DNA of 64,000 bases from Pseudomicrostroma phylloplanum (Eukaryota; Basidiomycota; Exobasidiomycetes; Microstromatales), in NCBI GenBank assembly GCA_039545275.1, contig BCHS01000009.1, positions 310,001-374,000 of the forward strand, read 5' to 3'. Shown piece after piece: positions 23,176-34,313 of this stretch. Numbering within the stretch: the first letter of the stretch is position 1; the number at the start of each line of letters is the position of its first letter. A program made the position numbers and the translations under genes. The notes under the pieces were generated by a model. It was not told the origin of the DNA. It worked only from the letters and a program-made list of their open reading frames with translations, and ran no database searches.

Positions 23176-23951
23176 GCCCCGAGCTGACGTCAGGATCGTC
23201 AATGCCAGATGCTCTGCTCGAGAAAATCCAATCGTTGAACATCGCCTAGCTGTCCTCGGCTCTGTTCAGGGCACGTTGCCGATTGTTGCCTTGATAGAGC
23301 GTGGGAGTGATTTGTACCTGAAATGGTTTAAGCGATGTGGTGGTACACGAGGGTTCTGAGTCTTGTCCAAGCCGTCATCGTCGCCGTCGGTGTTTTCGGC
23401 ATCGGCGGTAAGCATCAACGCTTGAGCCATGGTAAGAGATGGTGAGGTGGTGATGGCTCTAGCCCCGCTCGATGCACCACATCGGGGGGCGGTGAATTTG
23501 ACCCTGCCATGCGGGACGAGGAGGTTAAGCGAGCAGGACACGTTCCCTCGGCGCCCCCCGACATTTTCGGCGTGTGGCGGCGGCGGGGGAAGGGTCAGCG
23601 GGATCAAAGTGCAGCACACTGGCTTGGCCCGCCACGGAAGAATCGACATTTGTCGCCGTGATGCAGGCGTAGTCTACTGTTCGCCGAGGCCCCTCCTCCT
23701 TTTCCCTCGCTGCAGGCACTTCGCCTGAGGCCGCACGGGCACCATGCGGAGGCAAAGAGAGACAAAGGCGAACTTTGCCCCCGCCCCGCCCGCCGCCGCA
23801 CGCAGGAAGTTTTGATTCCACGGCTATGCCCCCTCCGTGTTCCTGTTTCCCTTCTTTACCACTCCTCACCGGTTTGATCACCTCTTGACTTCCCACCTTC
23901 TCCATCGAGGACTCACAGAAGCAAGAACACAACGCAAGACTGCAAACCATC
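23176..23951. promoter_or_regulatory. PHO84-like gene promoter region
   Basis: 776 nt between the GH18-like stop and the phosphate transporter start. Two CACGTT elements (23272-23277 and 23539-23544) match the weaker form of the Pho4/bHLH site CACGTK; binding is not shown. The end nearest the gene is C/T-rich (23820-23880). No gene supported. Confidence 0.45.
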
Positions 23952-26040
23952 ATGGCACAGCAGAGTGAGTACACGCGCAAGGGACAAGCTGCAGGAGCTG
24001 CTAGTCTTCTGGTCCGGAGAGTAGCGGGTACAGATTGCTTACGCCTCCGAGCTCGTCCGTCTTCTACCTCTCCCTCGCCTCGCAGTCGCCCGAACTCCCA
24101 GCGACAAGTCTGAAGGCACCTCGTCTGCCCAGACGGGTCCCTCTGTCACCCCCGCAGCCAGTGAGGCCTTCAACTCGTCCTCCAATGCAGCATTGGACGA
24201 CATCCTCTACCCTGCCGACTCGTACACCGCGGATCGCGTCTACTGGGCCGACCTGCCCTGGGCGCAAAAGTCTGCATGGGCCAACAAGCAGTCCAACGCC
24301 GAGGCTCGTCGAGAGCTGGGCGTCATCGGCAGCATGTTCAAGAAGGACCCCCTGAGCCCCGTCAGGAGCTACTTTTCCAACTATGTCATCACTGGTCTCG
24401 GTCTCTTCGTTGAAGGTTACGTCCTCTTCTCCGTCGGCAACATCAAGCCCCTCTTCCAGGCAGTGTGGCCCGCTTGCTGGAAGACCCACACCGAGTGCAA
24501 TGCCAACAGTGTCGCCGCCGTCGACTACCTGCAGATCATCGGTATCATCGTCGGACAGATCCTCGTCGGTATCGAGGGAGACTGGATCGGAAGGAGGTTC
24601 GGAATGGTCCAGGATGCCCTGGTCATGACCCTGGGATCCGTCATGCTCACCGCAATGTGGGGTACCAGCCAGCAAGGCTGGGTAGCTCTCTACGCGATTT
24701 CGCTCTTCATCTACGGTATCGGAGTAGGTGGAGAGTACCCCATGACATCCACTCGAGCCATGGAGGCCTCCGTTGGAGCCGGTGCCGGCGCTTCGGACCG
24801 TATGCACCGAGGAAGGAAGGTCGCTCTGGCATTCACTATGCAGGGTTGGGGCCAATTCATCAATCAGGCCGTCTTGATCATCCTCCTGCTCATCTTCCAC
24901 AACACCCTGAGCAGTCCCTTCAGCAAGACCTCGGTGCAGTGGACCTTCCGTGTTTCATTCGGCATCATCATCATTCCAACGCTCTACCTCGCTTACATTC
25001 GATTCTACAAGCTCGCATACACTGACACGCAGCTGCGCGAAGCCAAGGCTAGGAACAACGTCTCGGGTTACGACGTCAGGTCGCTCAAGCTGGCTACCTC
25101 TCACTACTGGCACCGCATGGTCGGCACTGCCCTCGTTTGGTTTGCCAATGACGTCGTCTTCTACGGAGCCAAGATCTTCTCCGGTGTCTTCATCTCCATC
25201 ATCACCGGCGGTTCCGCTTCAGTCGGCAAGACGTGGCAGTACAACCTGATCAACACGGCCGTCTCCCTTGCTGGTTACTACTTTGGTGCCATGCTCATCG
25301 ACCACAAGATGTACGGTCGCAAGTGGATGCAGGCAAACGGTCTCATCATGATCTTCATCCTCTACCTCATCTCGGCTGCCCTGTACCCTCAGCTTACCCA
25401 GCCGGGCTCTGGTGTCAGGTGGTTCCAGGCCATCTACTTCCTGTCTTCGTTCTTCACTCAGTTCGGCCCCAACACGACCTCTTTCCTCTTGGCCGCCGAG
25501 GTGTACCCGACTTCGATTCGATCCACCGCACACGGTGTCTCGGCTGCCGTCGGTAAGCTCGGAGCTTTGCTGCCAGCCGTTCTGTACAATTACATCGACA
25601 GCCGCACCAAGTTCTGGTTTGTGTGCTGGTTCGGTCTGGTCGCCTGGGCTTTGACGCTCGTCTTTGTGCCCGACACCACCGGTTTGGACTTGCGAGAGCT
25701 CGATCGCTACTGGAACTACGTCATGGACGGCCGTGCAGAGGAGTACCACGGTGTGGCAGTCAACCCTCGCCACCTGTCCCTCTGGGAGCGCATGGTGAAC
25801 AAGCGCCACCTTGCCTACAACCCTGAGCTGGACAAGGCTGCGAAGATCCAGGAGCTGCAGAACCTGTACGCCAGCACCAAGGATGCCACCAAGGAGGGTG
25901 GAGAGAGGGAGATGACCCAGGAGCAGAAGCTGTTCATCGAGAGCGAGCTAGGCACCAAGCTGAGTGCTCCTGCAGCTACCGATGCTGGTGCGTCTGCACA
26001 CCAGTCCAAGCTGGCTGACCTGGAGCGCAGCCTCAGCTAA
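23952..26040 (+). CDS. PHO84-like inorganic phosphate:H+ symporter (MFS)
   Basis: Exons 23952-23964 (13 nt, MAQQ plus one base) and 24086-26040; 655 residues; donor GTGAGT. Seen: cytosolic N-tail, YVITGLGLFVEGYVLFSVGNIKPLF (helix 1), DYLQIIGIIVGQILVGIEGDWIGRRFGMVQD (MFS loop 2-3 motif), the phosphate-family signature GVGGEYPMTSTRAMEAS at 217-233, QGWGQFINQAVLIILLLIF, and FGPNTTSFLLAAEVYPTSIRSTAHG in the second half. After helix 12 comes VPDTTGLDLRELDRYWNYVMDGRAEEYHG and a charged tail. It would import phosphate at the plasma membrane. Related MFS metabolite transporters share many of these motifs, so the substrate is likely but not certain. The tiny first exon is easily missed by gene finders. 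Confidence 0.85.
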
Positions 26041-26726
26041 ACAGTCAGTAGCAGATACAAAATCCGTTGTAGTCTCCGAGGCAGCGTGGGGCTCGATGTA
26101 TGTCCGATCACTCCCGCCTGTCTGTATGCATTGTTCCCCATCTTCATGTCCTCTATCTGTCCTTAGCAATTTCATTCGTCACCATGTTTCTTCAATCAAA
26201 CGTCTCATCATGTCCGATTCGCGCGTATCTGTATTGCTCATCGCTTGAGGAGATCTTCCCGTTGCTACACACTCACTTACTCATAGCGTCGGGGCTGCCG
26301 CTTCTTGCTCCTGCGACGGCGTCTGGGACGTATTCGGGTCCCGCTCTCGCGCCTTGCCTGGCGCCTTACGCCACTCGCTCGAGTAAACCGAAAGCGCATT
26401 GCCTGCATTGCCTGCCGCCCGCCATCCTCGCCGCCGCCCGCCCCACCTGGCACTGACTGACTGGCTGACTGCAGCACCTCGCCTCGCCTCGCCCGCCTCT
26501 CGCAGCCACTCAGCACCACACCACCACAGCTTACGCTCCGACATTCACCGTCCGTCCCTCACCATCCAAACTCATACCGCCCGCCCGCCCGCCTTCTCTT
26601 ACTAGCCACGCACACATCGTCCTCCTTTTCATCTCCCTCTCCCTTCTCGTCGTCTTGAGAGACTGGCTCATACCTGCGGACCTCATTCTCCGTCTGCTGG
26701 GAGAATTACCGAGAACGAATCCAAGC
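26041..26726. other. Intergenic, PHO84-like 3' flank and promoter of next gene
   Basis: 686 nt; pyrimidine-rich from about 26540. No supported gene. Confidence 0.6.
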
Positions 26727-29580
26727 ATGGATTCTAAGCCTGGCCCCTCTCGCCTGGGGCCATGGCAAATGCTGATACCATCGCCGCCGCCGCCGCGCCG
26801 TCGTCGCAACACGGGTCACACATCATCCTCTTCGACCTCGTCGCTGGCATCGATATCACCATCATCCACGCCATCAACAGAAGTAGGCGCGCAGCTACTT
26901 GAACCTTTATCATCGTCATCGTCATCGACAAATGCTCCGCGAAAGAGGCAAAGGCACAACAAGAGCACCGCTTCCATGCGTCGAGCATGGCTTGCCGCCG
27001 CACTCGCCGTTGTTGCCCTCTCTGGACAGCAGTCTTTGTTCAGCGTTACGGCTGCTGCTGCTCCCTCGCCGTCCTACCTAGAGAGTTTCGAGCAGCGAGA
27101 TGCACGTCTCGCGTCTTCATCGCCTTGGAAGGGGAAAGCGCGAGATACGTCGGGCGCCTACACAGAGTCAACGAACAAGGGCCACTTCGCAGCCGCCGTC
27201 GCTGGCGGTGCCGGTGCCATCGCCGATGCTGCTGACGATGTTCAGGAACGTGTTCTGAAGGCAATGCAACCCGACAGGAACGGGGAGCAGTCACGGCAAG
27301 CAATCGTCGAAGCCAGCCTGAAGAGGCTGTCCGGGAGCAAGGTTCCCTTTGTGCCCCCATCTCCAAGTGCAAAGTCTATCACACTGCACCGTCGCGATAC
27401 CTCTGGCATCATGAATGACCAGGGGCCCAAGGTGGAGAGAGGTACGAGGCTAGTGGCACGGCAGGCTGCGCATGCTTATGCGAGTGGGATCATCGCAGAG
27501 TGAGTTCGCTGAGCGTGAGAAATATCAACGGTAGAGGTCTGTGTTGCTCACTCTCGTGTGACCATCCATCCACTACACAGCTGGACCCACCAAGGCAGAA
27601 GCGTCTGGTTCCAGAGGAAAGGTGAGTTGGCAATGCTTGCATTTGGCGTGCTGAGCAGTCCCTGACCTCTCTGCTTGACTTCCATCCACGACATCCACAG
27701 CCATCATCATCGTGTCTTGCTTCCTGGCCATCTTCATCGTACTCATCATTGGAGCCGCTGCCTTCCTCAGAAGTCGGCAGACAGAGGAGGAGCTCAGCTT
27801 AGAGGAGCAAGAGAACCAAGAGCTGGCCGACGAGGCTGCACTCAAGCGTATGAAGGAAGAGAGGAGGATGAGGTCGGGTGGCAGGAATCGCCGCGAGGTC
27901 CCGAACGAAGACGAGAAACAAGATGCAGACAATCCTCTGGCCGACAAAAGAAAGAAGAGAAAGGGGAGGAGATCGAAGGCAGTGGCAGGAGAAACCAGCA
28001 GTGGCTCTGGATCTTCCACTGCCGTCAGCAGGATGAGAGTCAGCCGATGGATCAAAGCACCGGCCGGCTTCGTCAGAGGCAATAGAGGCAGTGGCGAACA
28101 GACCCTCGCCAGCGACACGACCGATGCAGTTTCGATTCACTCTAGTCGGTCTACATCAAGCAGACGCCAAAGACTCGGCGATGTCAGGGCGGAGAGGACC
28201 GAGGTAGAGTACAGCTCACCGTCTACAAGTGGCGACAACGGCGGACTGCAGCCCGTCTCATCAGACCCTAGCTCTAGATCAATTGTGCCCACGGATGTAT
28301 CCGATGGATTGGGCAGCAGCCCAGGCAGAGCAGTAGCTCTCGATGCCAGCGACCTACAGGCCGCGGATGCAGCGGGTACAGCCCGTGAGCAAGCGCTACC
28401 ACCTGCCTACATTCCGGCAGCCGGCCAAACAAGCTCGAATCTTCCGTCACAGTCACTTCCCTCTGCCGGCGGTGAGGGTGCATCTCTCCCTCGGCCAGCA
28501 TACCAACGTCCTCTGGCCGGCAGCGAGGTTGTCGTCTCCGACGCCAAGCATCCATCAGGTGCTGACCTGGGTCCAGTCGCCCCTCCATCAAGCTCTTCTG
28601 CTGTTCAGCAACTCGATCCTGTCGATGAGACGACCGATGCCCATCGTGAAGGTGCGGCCCACATCGCCACCGACGACAAAGCTCGACTGGCTGCTCTCGC
28701 TGCCGCTGCAAGTGCGCCTGCCACTACGTCTGCACCGTTCTACTCTTCGAGAGATGCAGCCAGCGCACCAGCAGAGGACTGGTCGGCCACGGATGCCTCG
28801 CCCTCTGCGCCTGCGCTCGATGTCGACGAAGAAGGATTCGAACAGACAGCTACGGCAAGTCTGGCCGGCGCAACCTCTGGTGCAGGGCTCGACAGTGGCG
28901 CATCTTCGCAAGTCGCCCCATCGTACTCTCGCGCAAACGATACGAGAGGAAAGACTGCACAGAGCTCACTGCTGCCACAGCCCCCGCCTCGTCACAGCCA
29001 GGCTTTCTCGCCTTTCGATCGGCCGTACCATCACATGATGCCTTATACCCGTACTCCTGGTCGGCGAGATGAGAGCAACCGGGCATCGCACCCTTCAGTC
29101 TCGCAGCCGGACACAAGCGCCGCTGCCGCCGCCGCCGGGCTAGATGCCCACGAAAGTGCCTCTCCGAGTGCTCCGCAACAAGCCAGCACAAGCGACGACA
29201 GCAACGATGGTGAGGACGCCACAATGAGCGCCGAGCGCAGGCGTCGTCGCGCTGAGAAGCAGCGCGAGGCAGACGAAGAGAGTGCCCTCGGCCCTTCCTC
29301 GCCAGGCGACTTTGCGGTTGCTGGGCTAGGCACGGCAGAAGCAGCCGCTGCTGGTCTCTCACTTCCTGCCTACTCGGGTCGTACTCCGGACAGTGGTGCT
29401 GGTGCTGGTGCTGGTCCAGGTGCAGGCGCAGGTGTGGCTACAGCTACCGCTACGGCTCCTGCTATCGAGGCGCTCTTCGAAGAGGACGAGCAGGAGGCAT
29501 CGGCCCCTGGTGCAGAGGGCTACGGTGGCACGACGGACACTTCCTCTGCCCCTTCGGCTCCACCTCACTCCGCCTTCTGA
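26727..29580 (+). CDS. Unrecognised large single-span membrane protein, Ser/Ala-rich, with PPAY motif
   Basis: Exons 26727-27499, 27581-27621, 27701-29580 (897 residues; both donors GTGAGT). I do not recognise the family. Seen: a Ser-rich basic start; a signal-peptide-like stretch MRRAWLAAALAVVALS at residue 84 (26976), which could be the real start; an ectodomain of about 180 residues without cysteine pairs; a well-formed junction ASGIIADWTHQGRSVWFQRKA; one strong transmembrane segment AIIIVSCFLAIFIVLIIGAAAFL (272-294); then a very long acidic/Ser/Ala cytoplasmic tail with a PPAY motif (505-508), an RRRRRAEKQREADEE coiled patch and a Gly-Ala repeat. The layout suggests a type I surface or endomembrane protein. 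The tiny 41-nt middle exon lies just before the membrane span. Confidence 0.75.
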
Positions 29581-30312
29581 CGATACCCAGACTGAAAGGC
29601 TATCAGCAGCAGCTCCTCCGGTGTGTCCTCTCAGGCTTTCGACGTCCCCATACGTACGCGCCCTTCCTCTCATGCACACCCGAGATTACGACGACGAGAG
29701 TCTTGTAGCTGTCCACTTTACTTCAGATCGGATCAGAGCGATCTTGATAGGCCCCCCCACCCTCTGTCTTTCCTTTCTTTTCTCCTCCCTCCGTTCCCTC
29801 CTTCCCTTTCCACATGTTGTAACACTATTCTCTGCGATACATTGTCAATCATTTGTACATTCCATTTTCGTGAAGTGGCTGCTGAACTTTTGGCGTAGGA
29901 CTGAGGCACGGGAAGGGCCTTGGGCGGGGCGAAAGACGGAACGGCATGGGCGACGGCATCGACGGCGGCTGCGCCTGCCTGTGCCTCGTCTCGCGACGCG
30001 ACTTGGGGCGTGCGTTGGGGGCGTTGCATGCAAGGGAAGGGAAAGGGAAAAGTGGCTCTTGCTCTTGCTTCCTGCTTGGTGGGGGGGTACGATACCAACT
30101 CGGAACCCAATCCCATCGGCGTCAGCATCCAGCCTCGCATAGTCCCTTCCCTGGCCTCTCGAGCAACACTGCAGCCTCCGGTCACGCTCACGCTTGCTCT
30201 GCTCATTCTATTCACGCTTTCACCCCGCACTCGCACTCGACGATGAAGCGCTGATCGACCACTCTCCCCTCTTAAGGAGCTCAGCCACCCCGAGACTCAA
30301 GGAGACCTCACG
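29581..30312. other. Intergenic between two membrane-protein genes
   Basis: 732 nt; C/T-rich at 29745-29815. No supported gene; open frames are short and without motifs. Confidence 0.6.
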
Positions 30313-33300
30313 ATGGCTCCTTCAGGTAGCCCACATTTCTCTGCCTCCTCGTCCTCCCCATCCTCCTCGGCACCCTCGTCGCCCTCCTTCTCAAGACAGG
30401 TGCAGCGCACTTCTACTCTGGATGCCAGACGCAAGGCAGGCTTCAGGAGGGAAGATCAAGAGGAAGAGGATGGCAGAACACCAAAAGCTCGATGGGCGGG
30501 ACGACGTCGACACGTCGCAGCGGACGATTTTGATTTTGATTTTGATGAAGATGAGAGGGAGGAGGAGGAGGACCACAAGTCATACACCAAGGTGACTCCT
30601 CCGGCGTCTCCTTCGCGCTCCCATATGGAAGAGCAATGGGGAGGCAGTGAAGCCTCGGGCTCAACATCTGCCGCGGTTGGAGCAAGACAGACCAGCAGTC
30701 CGAGCCGCTCGCCTGCCTTGGGAGGTCCTGCAACCACCAGCAATGCAAGACGATATCGGCCTCGAAACTCGCCCTTCTCCAGTCCAAGCAAGAGACAAGC
30801 GACATACAATCTTGAGGAAGCTCGTCAGGCCATCCCCGCTACCTCGTCCGATGTCCGGCCTTCCGCTCAGGGCTCGACTCAAAGCCGGCCATCTCAGCGC
30901 TCTTTGAATAGAGGAGGAGGCTCGGCTTGTCCCGACGACTGCCGTTGCTCGGACAGGGAGATCGAGATGGGCCGTTGCGCCTGTGCCCTGGGCAGCGCTA
31001 GCGCCAGCGGAAGCAGTAGTCGGGATAGCAGTCCGGACGTGGGCGAAGGGAGTAGGACAGCGGGTGGACAAGTGCGGATGAATTGGCAGAGGGGGGAGAG
31101 GACACCTGCGCTCTCTGCACCTCGAGCCCTTGCACCGCTGGAGAGGGTCCCGGCTCAGGCTGTGGGGAGCTATAGCACTGCAAGGAGGCCACGCGCCTCG
31201 AATAACCTTGCCGCCTCGACCTCAGAAGCGGAGAGTGCGGATGCTGGGGCGTCAAATAGCTACTCGAGGGTCTCTGCTGCCGGCAGACCTTCCCTCAAGG
31301 CAACCCTAGCTCGGGCAAGCAGAGCGGAGCGCTTGTACCCGAATCAGAATGGTGGCACAACCATAAGGACAGCACCTTTCTCGCTCCCTGCACCCGAGGA
31401 CGAGAACGAGGAGTCTGACGCTCGTAGGAAGAGGCGGAGAGAGGAGAGGGACCGCCTGATCCGGCAGCGAATAGAAGAGAAGCGGAAGAGTCGGGATCAA
31501 CAGATGGGCTTGGATTTGAGCCCCAGTACAACGATACGAGCGCAGTCAGAAGATGGAAATAATTCGCAGCGAGGAGAACACTCTTTTGCAAGGAGGAAGC
31601 GCACTCTCGAAGAGGAGGTGACACGAATGCGCACGCTCTCGAGACCACCAAGCATAAACTCTATAGCGGCCTTTGCTGCGCAGATCTCCCCGTCCAAGGG
31701 AAATTCACGGAGAGCACCCGCTGTTGCGTCTAGTGACCGGCCCCTCGAGCAAAATGGTCTACAGGAGAGCATCAACCTGACGCCGAAGAAGACCTTGAAG
31801 GAAGTGCTGTCACAGGAAAACGCCATCGAAGAAGCCAAGAACTCCAGCGGGCGTACATCGCGAGCCCCCTCAATCGCGTCCTCTTCTGGCTTCTCCTTCT
31901 CGCCTCAACGCATGTCCGTAGAAGTCCCGCCGAGCAGTCCCTCTACGCCAGGTTCCTCTCCGAGAAGATTGGCACACAGACGGACTGGAGGTGGAGAAGG
32001 GGACGTCGTGAGCGTCGCTGCCAATCTTCCGGCCAACGACCCTGCAGAAGCACGGCAGCGCTTGCGAAGTGCCTTTCGCTCGCCCATCATTGGCTTGCCT
32101 GCGTCTCCTCGTCCAGCACAAGAGGAGGAGTCCACATCCGCTCTTGGGGCGGGAAGCAGTAGAGATGCCTTCAACGTTAGCAATTCGCGCAAGTCGGTGA
32201 GGTTCAGCCCTGAAGCCGAATTCGTCGAGGCTCAGCGAATGGATTCGTCTATGAGCTCCGCGAATGACGAAGGAGTGCCTGGTCAGGGAGAAGAGTCAAG
32301 TGAGGAAGAACAGTCGGGGAACGACAGTGGTAACGATCCGGTCGAGCAGACTGCTGATGTCCAGCCCCTTCAAGATGAAGATGCGGACGAGAGTGCTTGC
32401 GCGGTAGATGATTCTGTCAAGGAGCCCTCCCCTCGCACACCGGCAGCTATGTCCTCGCCCAGGCCTGCGAGTACACCCGTACGTCTTCCTCCTGGCGCAT
32501 TTGGCTCGCCCTTTGCCCTAGGCAGACTTCCGAGGGAGGATCGGGAGAACCACCCCTCCTTCTCAGTCTTCACGCTACGTCCTCATGCCAAGCGAGTCGA
32601 TCAAAGTGCGCGGCAGAGTCTGTCAGCCACGCCCAAACGGGCTCCAGCGGACAATACCCTGCCGCCTGAAACACCCATGCCGCCAGGTGGTCTGCGTGTG
32701 CTCAAAGGCAGGCTCCACTCATCTGCCAATGCCTCCCCGACTCCAAGGACTCCCTTTGCAGTGTTGCAACGACAGAGCGCATCGCAGACAACAGGTGAAA
32801 GGGGCCTTCCGCCGTCTTACTCGGCCATCGCAGCTTCCTCCCCGGCTTCGTCGAGCTTCTCGGTCAGCCGCTCCAACAGTGTCGAAAGTGGCCTGGATCA
32901 GTTCTCTCTTCAGCAGACAGGAGGAGAGGAAAGAGAAGGTGGCGACGAGACGGAGGCGAACGGCAGTGCCCAACCTCGCCAGTCGACCCCACCTCCCTCT
33001 GCGGCACCAATGTCACCTTCCCTCTCCTTGGCTCGGCCCCTGCCATTGATCGAAACGAAGAAGAGCAACGCAACGAGCAAGCGCGACTCACTCGCAGACG
33101 CGGTCCCCTGGACGCACATCGAGGAGCTGCGTGGGATTGCCAGCCCACCCGAGTCTCGCGCTGCGACCCCTCTTCACAATCTCAACAGTGACGGTGTGGT
33201 GGAAAGGGAAGGTCACCCAGGTGGAGGAGAGGAGGACTCGATCAGAGTCACACTAGCAAAGGTAGTCTCTGCCCTGTCTTCTCAACCCAGAACCCCGACC

Positions 33301-34026
33301 CAGCTCCTCCCCGCGGGGACTGCCGACCTGAGTCTCGCTACCAAAGCGCAGCAAGCCGAGGAAGTCCTCGATGGGGCCACCCTCGCCACTCGACGGCTGC
33401 TGCTCCAAGTCAAGCTCGAGGACGAGTGCGCCCGGGAGCGTCGCGCAAGTCGGGCGCTGGTGGACCAGAAGCAGACGGGCCGACTGAGGAGTGCGCAGGC
33501 GGAGCTCTTCTCCCGGATTGCCAGCCTTGGAGCGGGACAAGTCTGGACCAGCGACACAGGCAATGGCAGTAGCAGTAGCGGTAGTGAAGGACGCGCTTCT
33601 CTCTTCTCCCCGAGCAGGATCCGATCAACTCTCTTCTGGCTCGGCGTACAGCTGCTCATCCTCTGGCTCGCTTTGCTGGCCATGCGCCATGGTGCAGATC
33701 ACCTGCATCGCACGGTGTACTACGATCCTCTATACGCACACCTCTACGAAGGGGACGTCTGGGAGTCCTCGAGGGGCAGAGCCACCCAGTGGCTTGTAGC
33801 GAGCACTTCCTCTCCTCGCTACGCTCCCGCCTCGCTAGCCTTGGGCCCACGAGAAGAGGTGGGCAAGGCGCTGGACTGGCACAGCTGGCCTGCCATCTTT
33901 GCCTCGCTGCGACTCTTCCCCCGCTGGTTAGCCCTGAACCTCATTGCTGGCGCGGACGTGGGCGGTGCTCCATCTTCTTCTGCTTCTTCTGCTTATACCC
34001 ACACTTCGCACTTTGTACCCGTTTGA
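30313..34026 (+). CDS. Unrecognised 1,237-residue low-complexity protein with C-terminal membrane span and PPSY motif
   Basis: One uninterrupted exon. Family not recognised. Seen: long Ser/Pro/Arg-rich disordered region; an acidic DFDFDFDEDEREEEEDH stretch near residue 75; a small Cys cluster CPDDCRCSDREIEMGRCAC near 210-230; a basic helix ARRKRRREERDRLIRQRIEEKRKSR; many SP/TP sites; SRKSVRFSPEAEFVEAQRM; a PPSY motif (833-836); a helical stretch with LLLQVKLEDECARERRASRAL before one hydrophobic span at about 1107-1127 (LFWLGVQLLILWLALLAM); then about 110 residues on the other side. This tail-proximal anchor with a huge disordered head is seen in some nuclear-envelope and ER scaffold proteins, but that is only a suggestion. 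The ATG lies in a plain AUG context after a C/A-rich leader. Confidence 0.75.
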   Translation: MAPSGSPHFSASSSSPSSSAPSSPSFSRQVQRTSTLDARRKAGFRREDQEEEDGRTPKARWAGRRRHVAADDFDFDFDEDEREEEEDHKSYTKVTPPASPSRSHMEEQWGGSEASGSTSAAVGARQTSSPSRSPALGGPATTSNARRYRPRNSPFSSPSKRQATYNLEEARQAIPATSSDVRPSAQGSTQSRPSQRSLNRGGGSACPDDCRCSDREIEMGRCACALGSASASGSSSRDSSPDVGEGSRTAGGQVRMNWQRGERTPALSAPRALAPLERVPAQAVGSYSTARRPRASNNLAASTSEAESADAGASNSYSRVSAAGRPSLKATLARASRAERLYPNQNGGTTIRTAPFSLPAPEDENEESDARRKRRREERDRLIRQRIEEKRKSRDQQMGLDLSPSTTIRAQSEDGNNSQRGEHSFARRKRTLEEEVTRMRTLSRPPSINSIAAFAAQISPSKGNSRRAPAVASSDRPLEQNGLQESINLTPKKTLKEVLSQENAIEEAKNSSGRTSRAPSIASSSGFSFSPQRMSVEVPPSSPSTPGSSPRRLAHRRTGGGEGDVVSVAANLPANDPAEARQRLRSAFRSPIIGLPASPRPAQEEESTSALGAGSSRDAFNVSNSRKSVRFSPEAEFVEAQRMDSSMSSANDEGVPGQGEESSEEEQSGNDSGNDPVEQTADVQPLQDEDADESACAVDDSVKEPSPRTPAAMSSPRPASTPVRLPPGAFGSPFALGRLPREDRENHPSFSVFTLRPHAKRVDQSARQSLSATPKRAPADNTLPPETPMPPGGLRVLKGRLHSSANASPTPRTPFAVLQRQSASQTTGERGLPPSYSAIAASSPASSSFSVSRSNSVESGLDQFSLQQTGGEEREGGDETEANGSAQPRQSTPPPSAAPMSPSLSLARPLPLIETKKSNATSKRDSLADAVPWTHIEELRGIASPPESRAATPLHNLNSDGVVEREGHPGGGEEDSIRVTLAKVVSALSSQPRTPTQLLPAGTADLSLATKAQQAEEVLDGATLATRRLLLQVKLEDECARERRASRALVDQKQTGRLRSAQAELFSRIASLGAGQVWTSDTGNGSSSSGSEGRASLFSPSRIRSTLFWLGVQLLILWLALLAMRHGADHLHRTVYYDPLYAHLYEGDVWESSRGRATQWLVASTSSPRYAPASLALGPREEVGKALDWHSWPAIFASLRLFPRWLALNLIAGADVGGAPSSSASSAYTHTSHFVPV

Positions 34027-34313
34027 GTGTAATTGTAATGGTAACGATGAACGACGTAAGATTGAGCAGTGAGCCTGGAGATGGAGCTGAGTGAGGCTCA
34101 GAGATGTGACAAGAGATTGGCAAAGTGATGAGATTCAATTGACAATACAAGGTTGGAAGTTCAAATGATTTCAGAAGATGATGCAATGCAGGATGAGGTA
34201 CGGTACACTGAAAAGGAAGGGCTGGCAAGGACGACAGACTAAAGAAGCAGCTAAAGAGAAGACCCGCCCTGTTCTATACCTAACAAGGCAAAAATCGTAC
34301 CACACAGCGAACT

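Noticed and set aside
24064..24900. 278-codon frame (and 25219-25809) antisense to the phosphate transporter
   Set aside because: Acidic, motif-free and fully inside the transporter exon; a codon-bias shadow.
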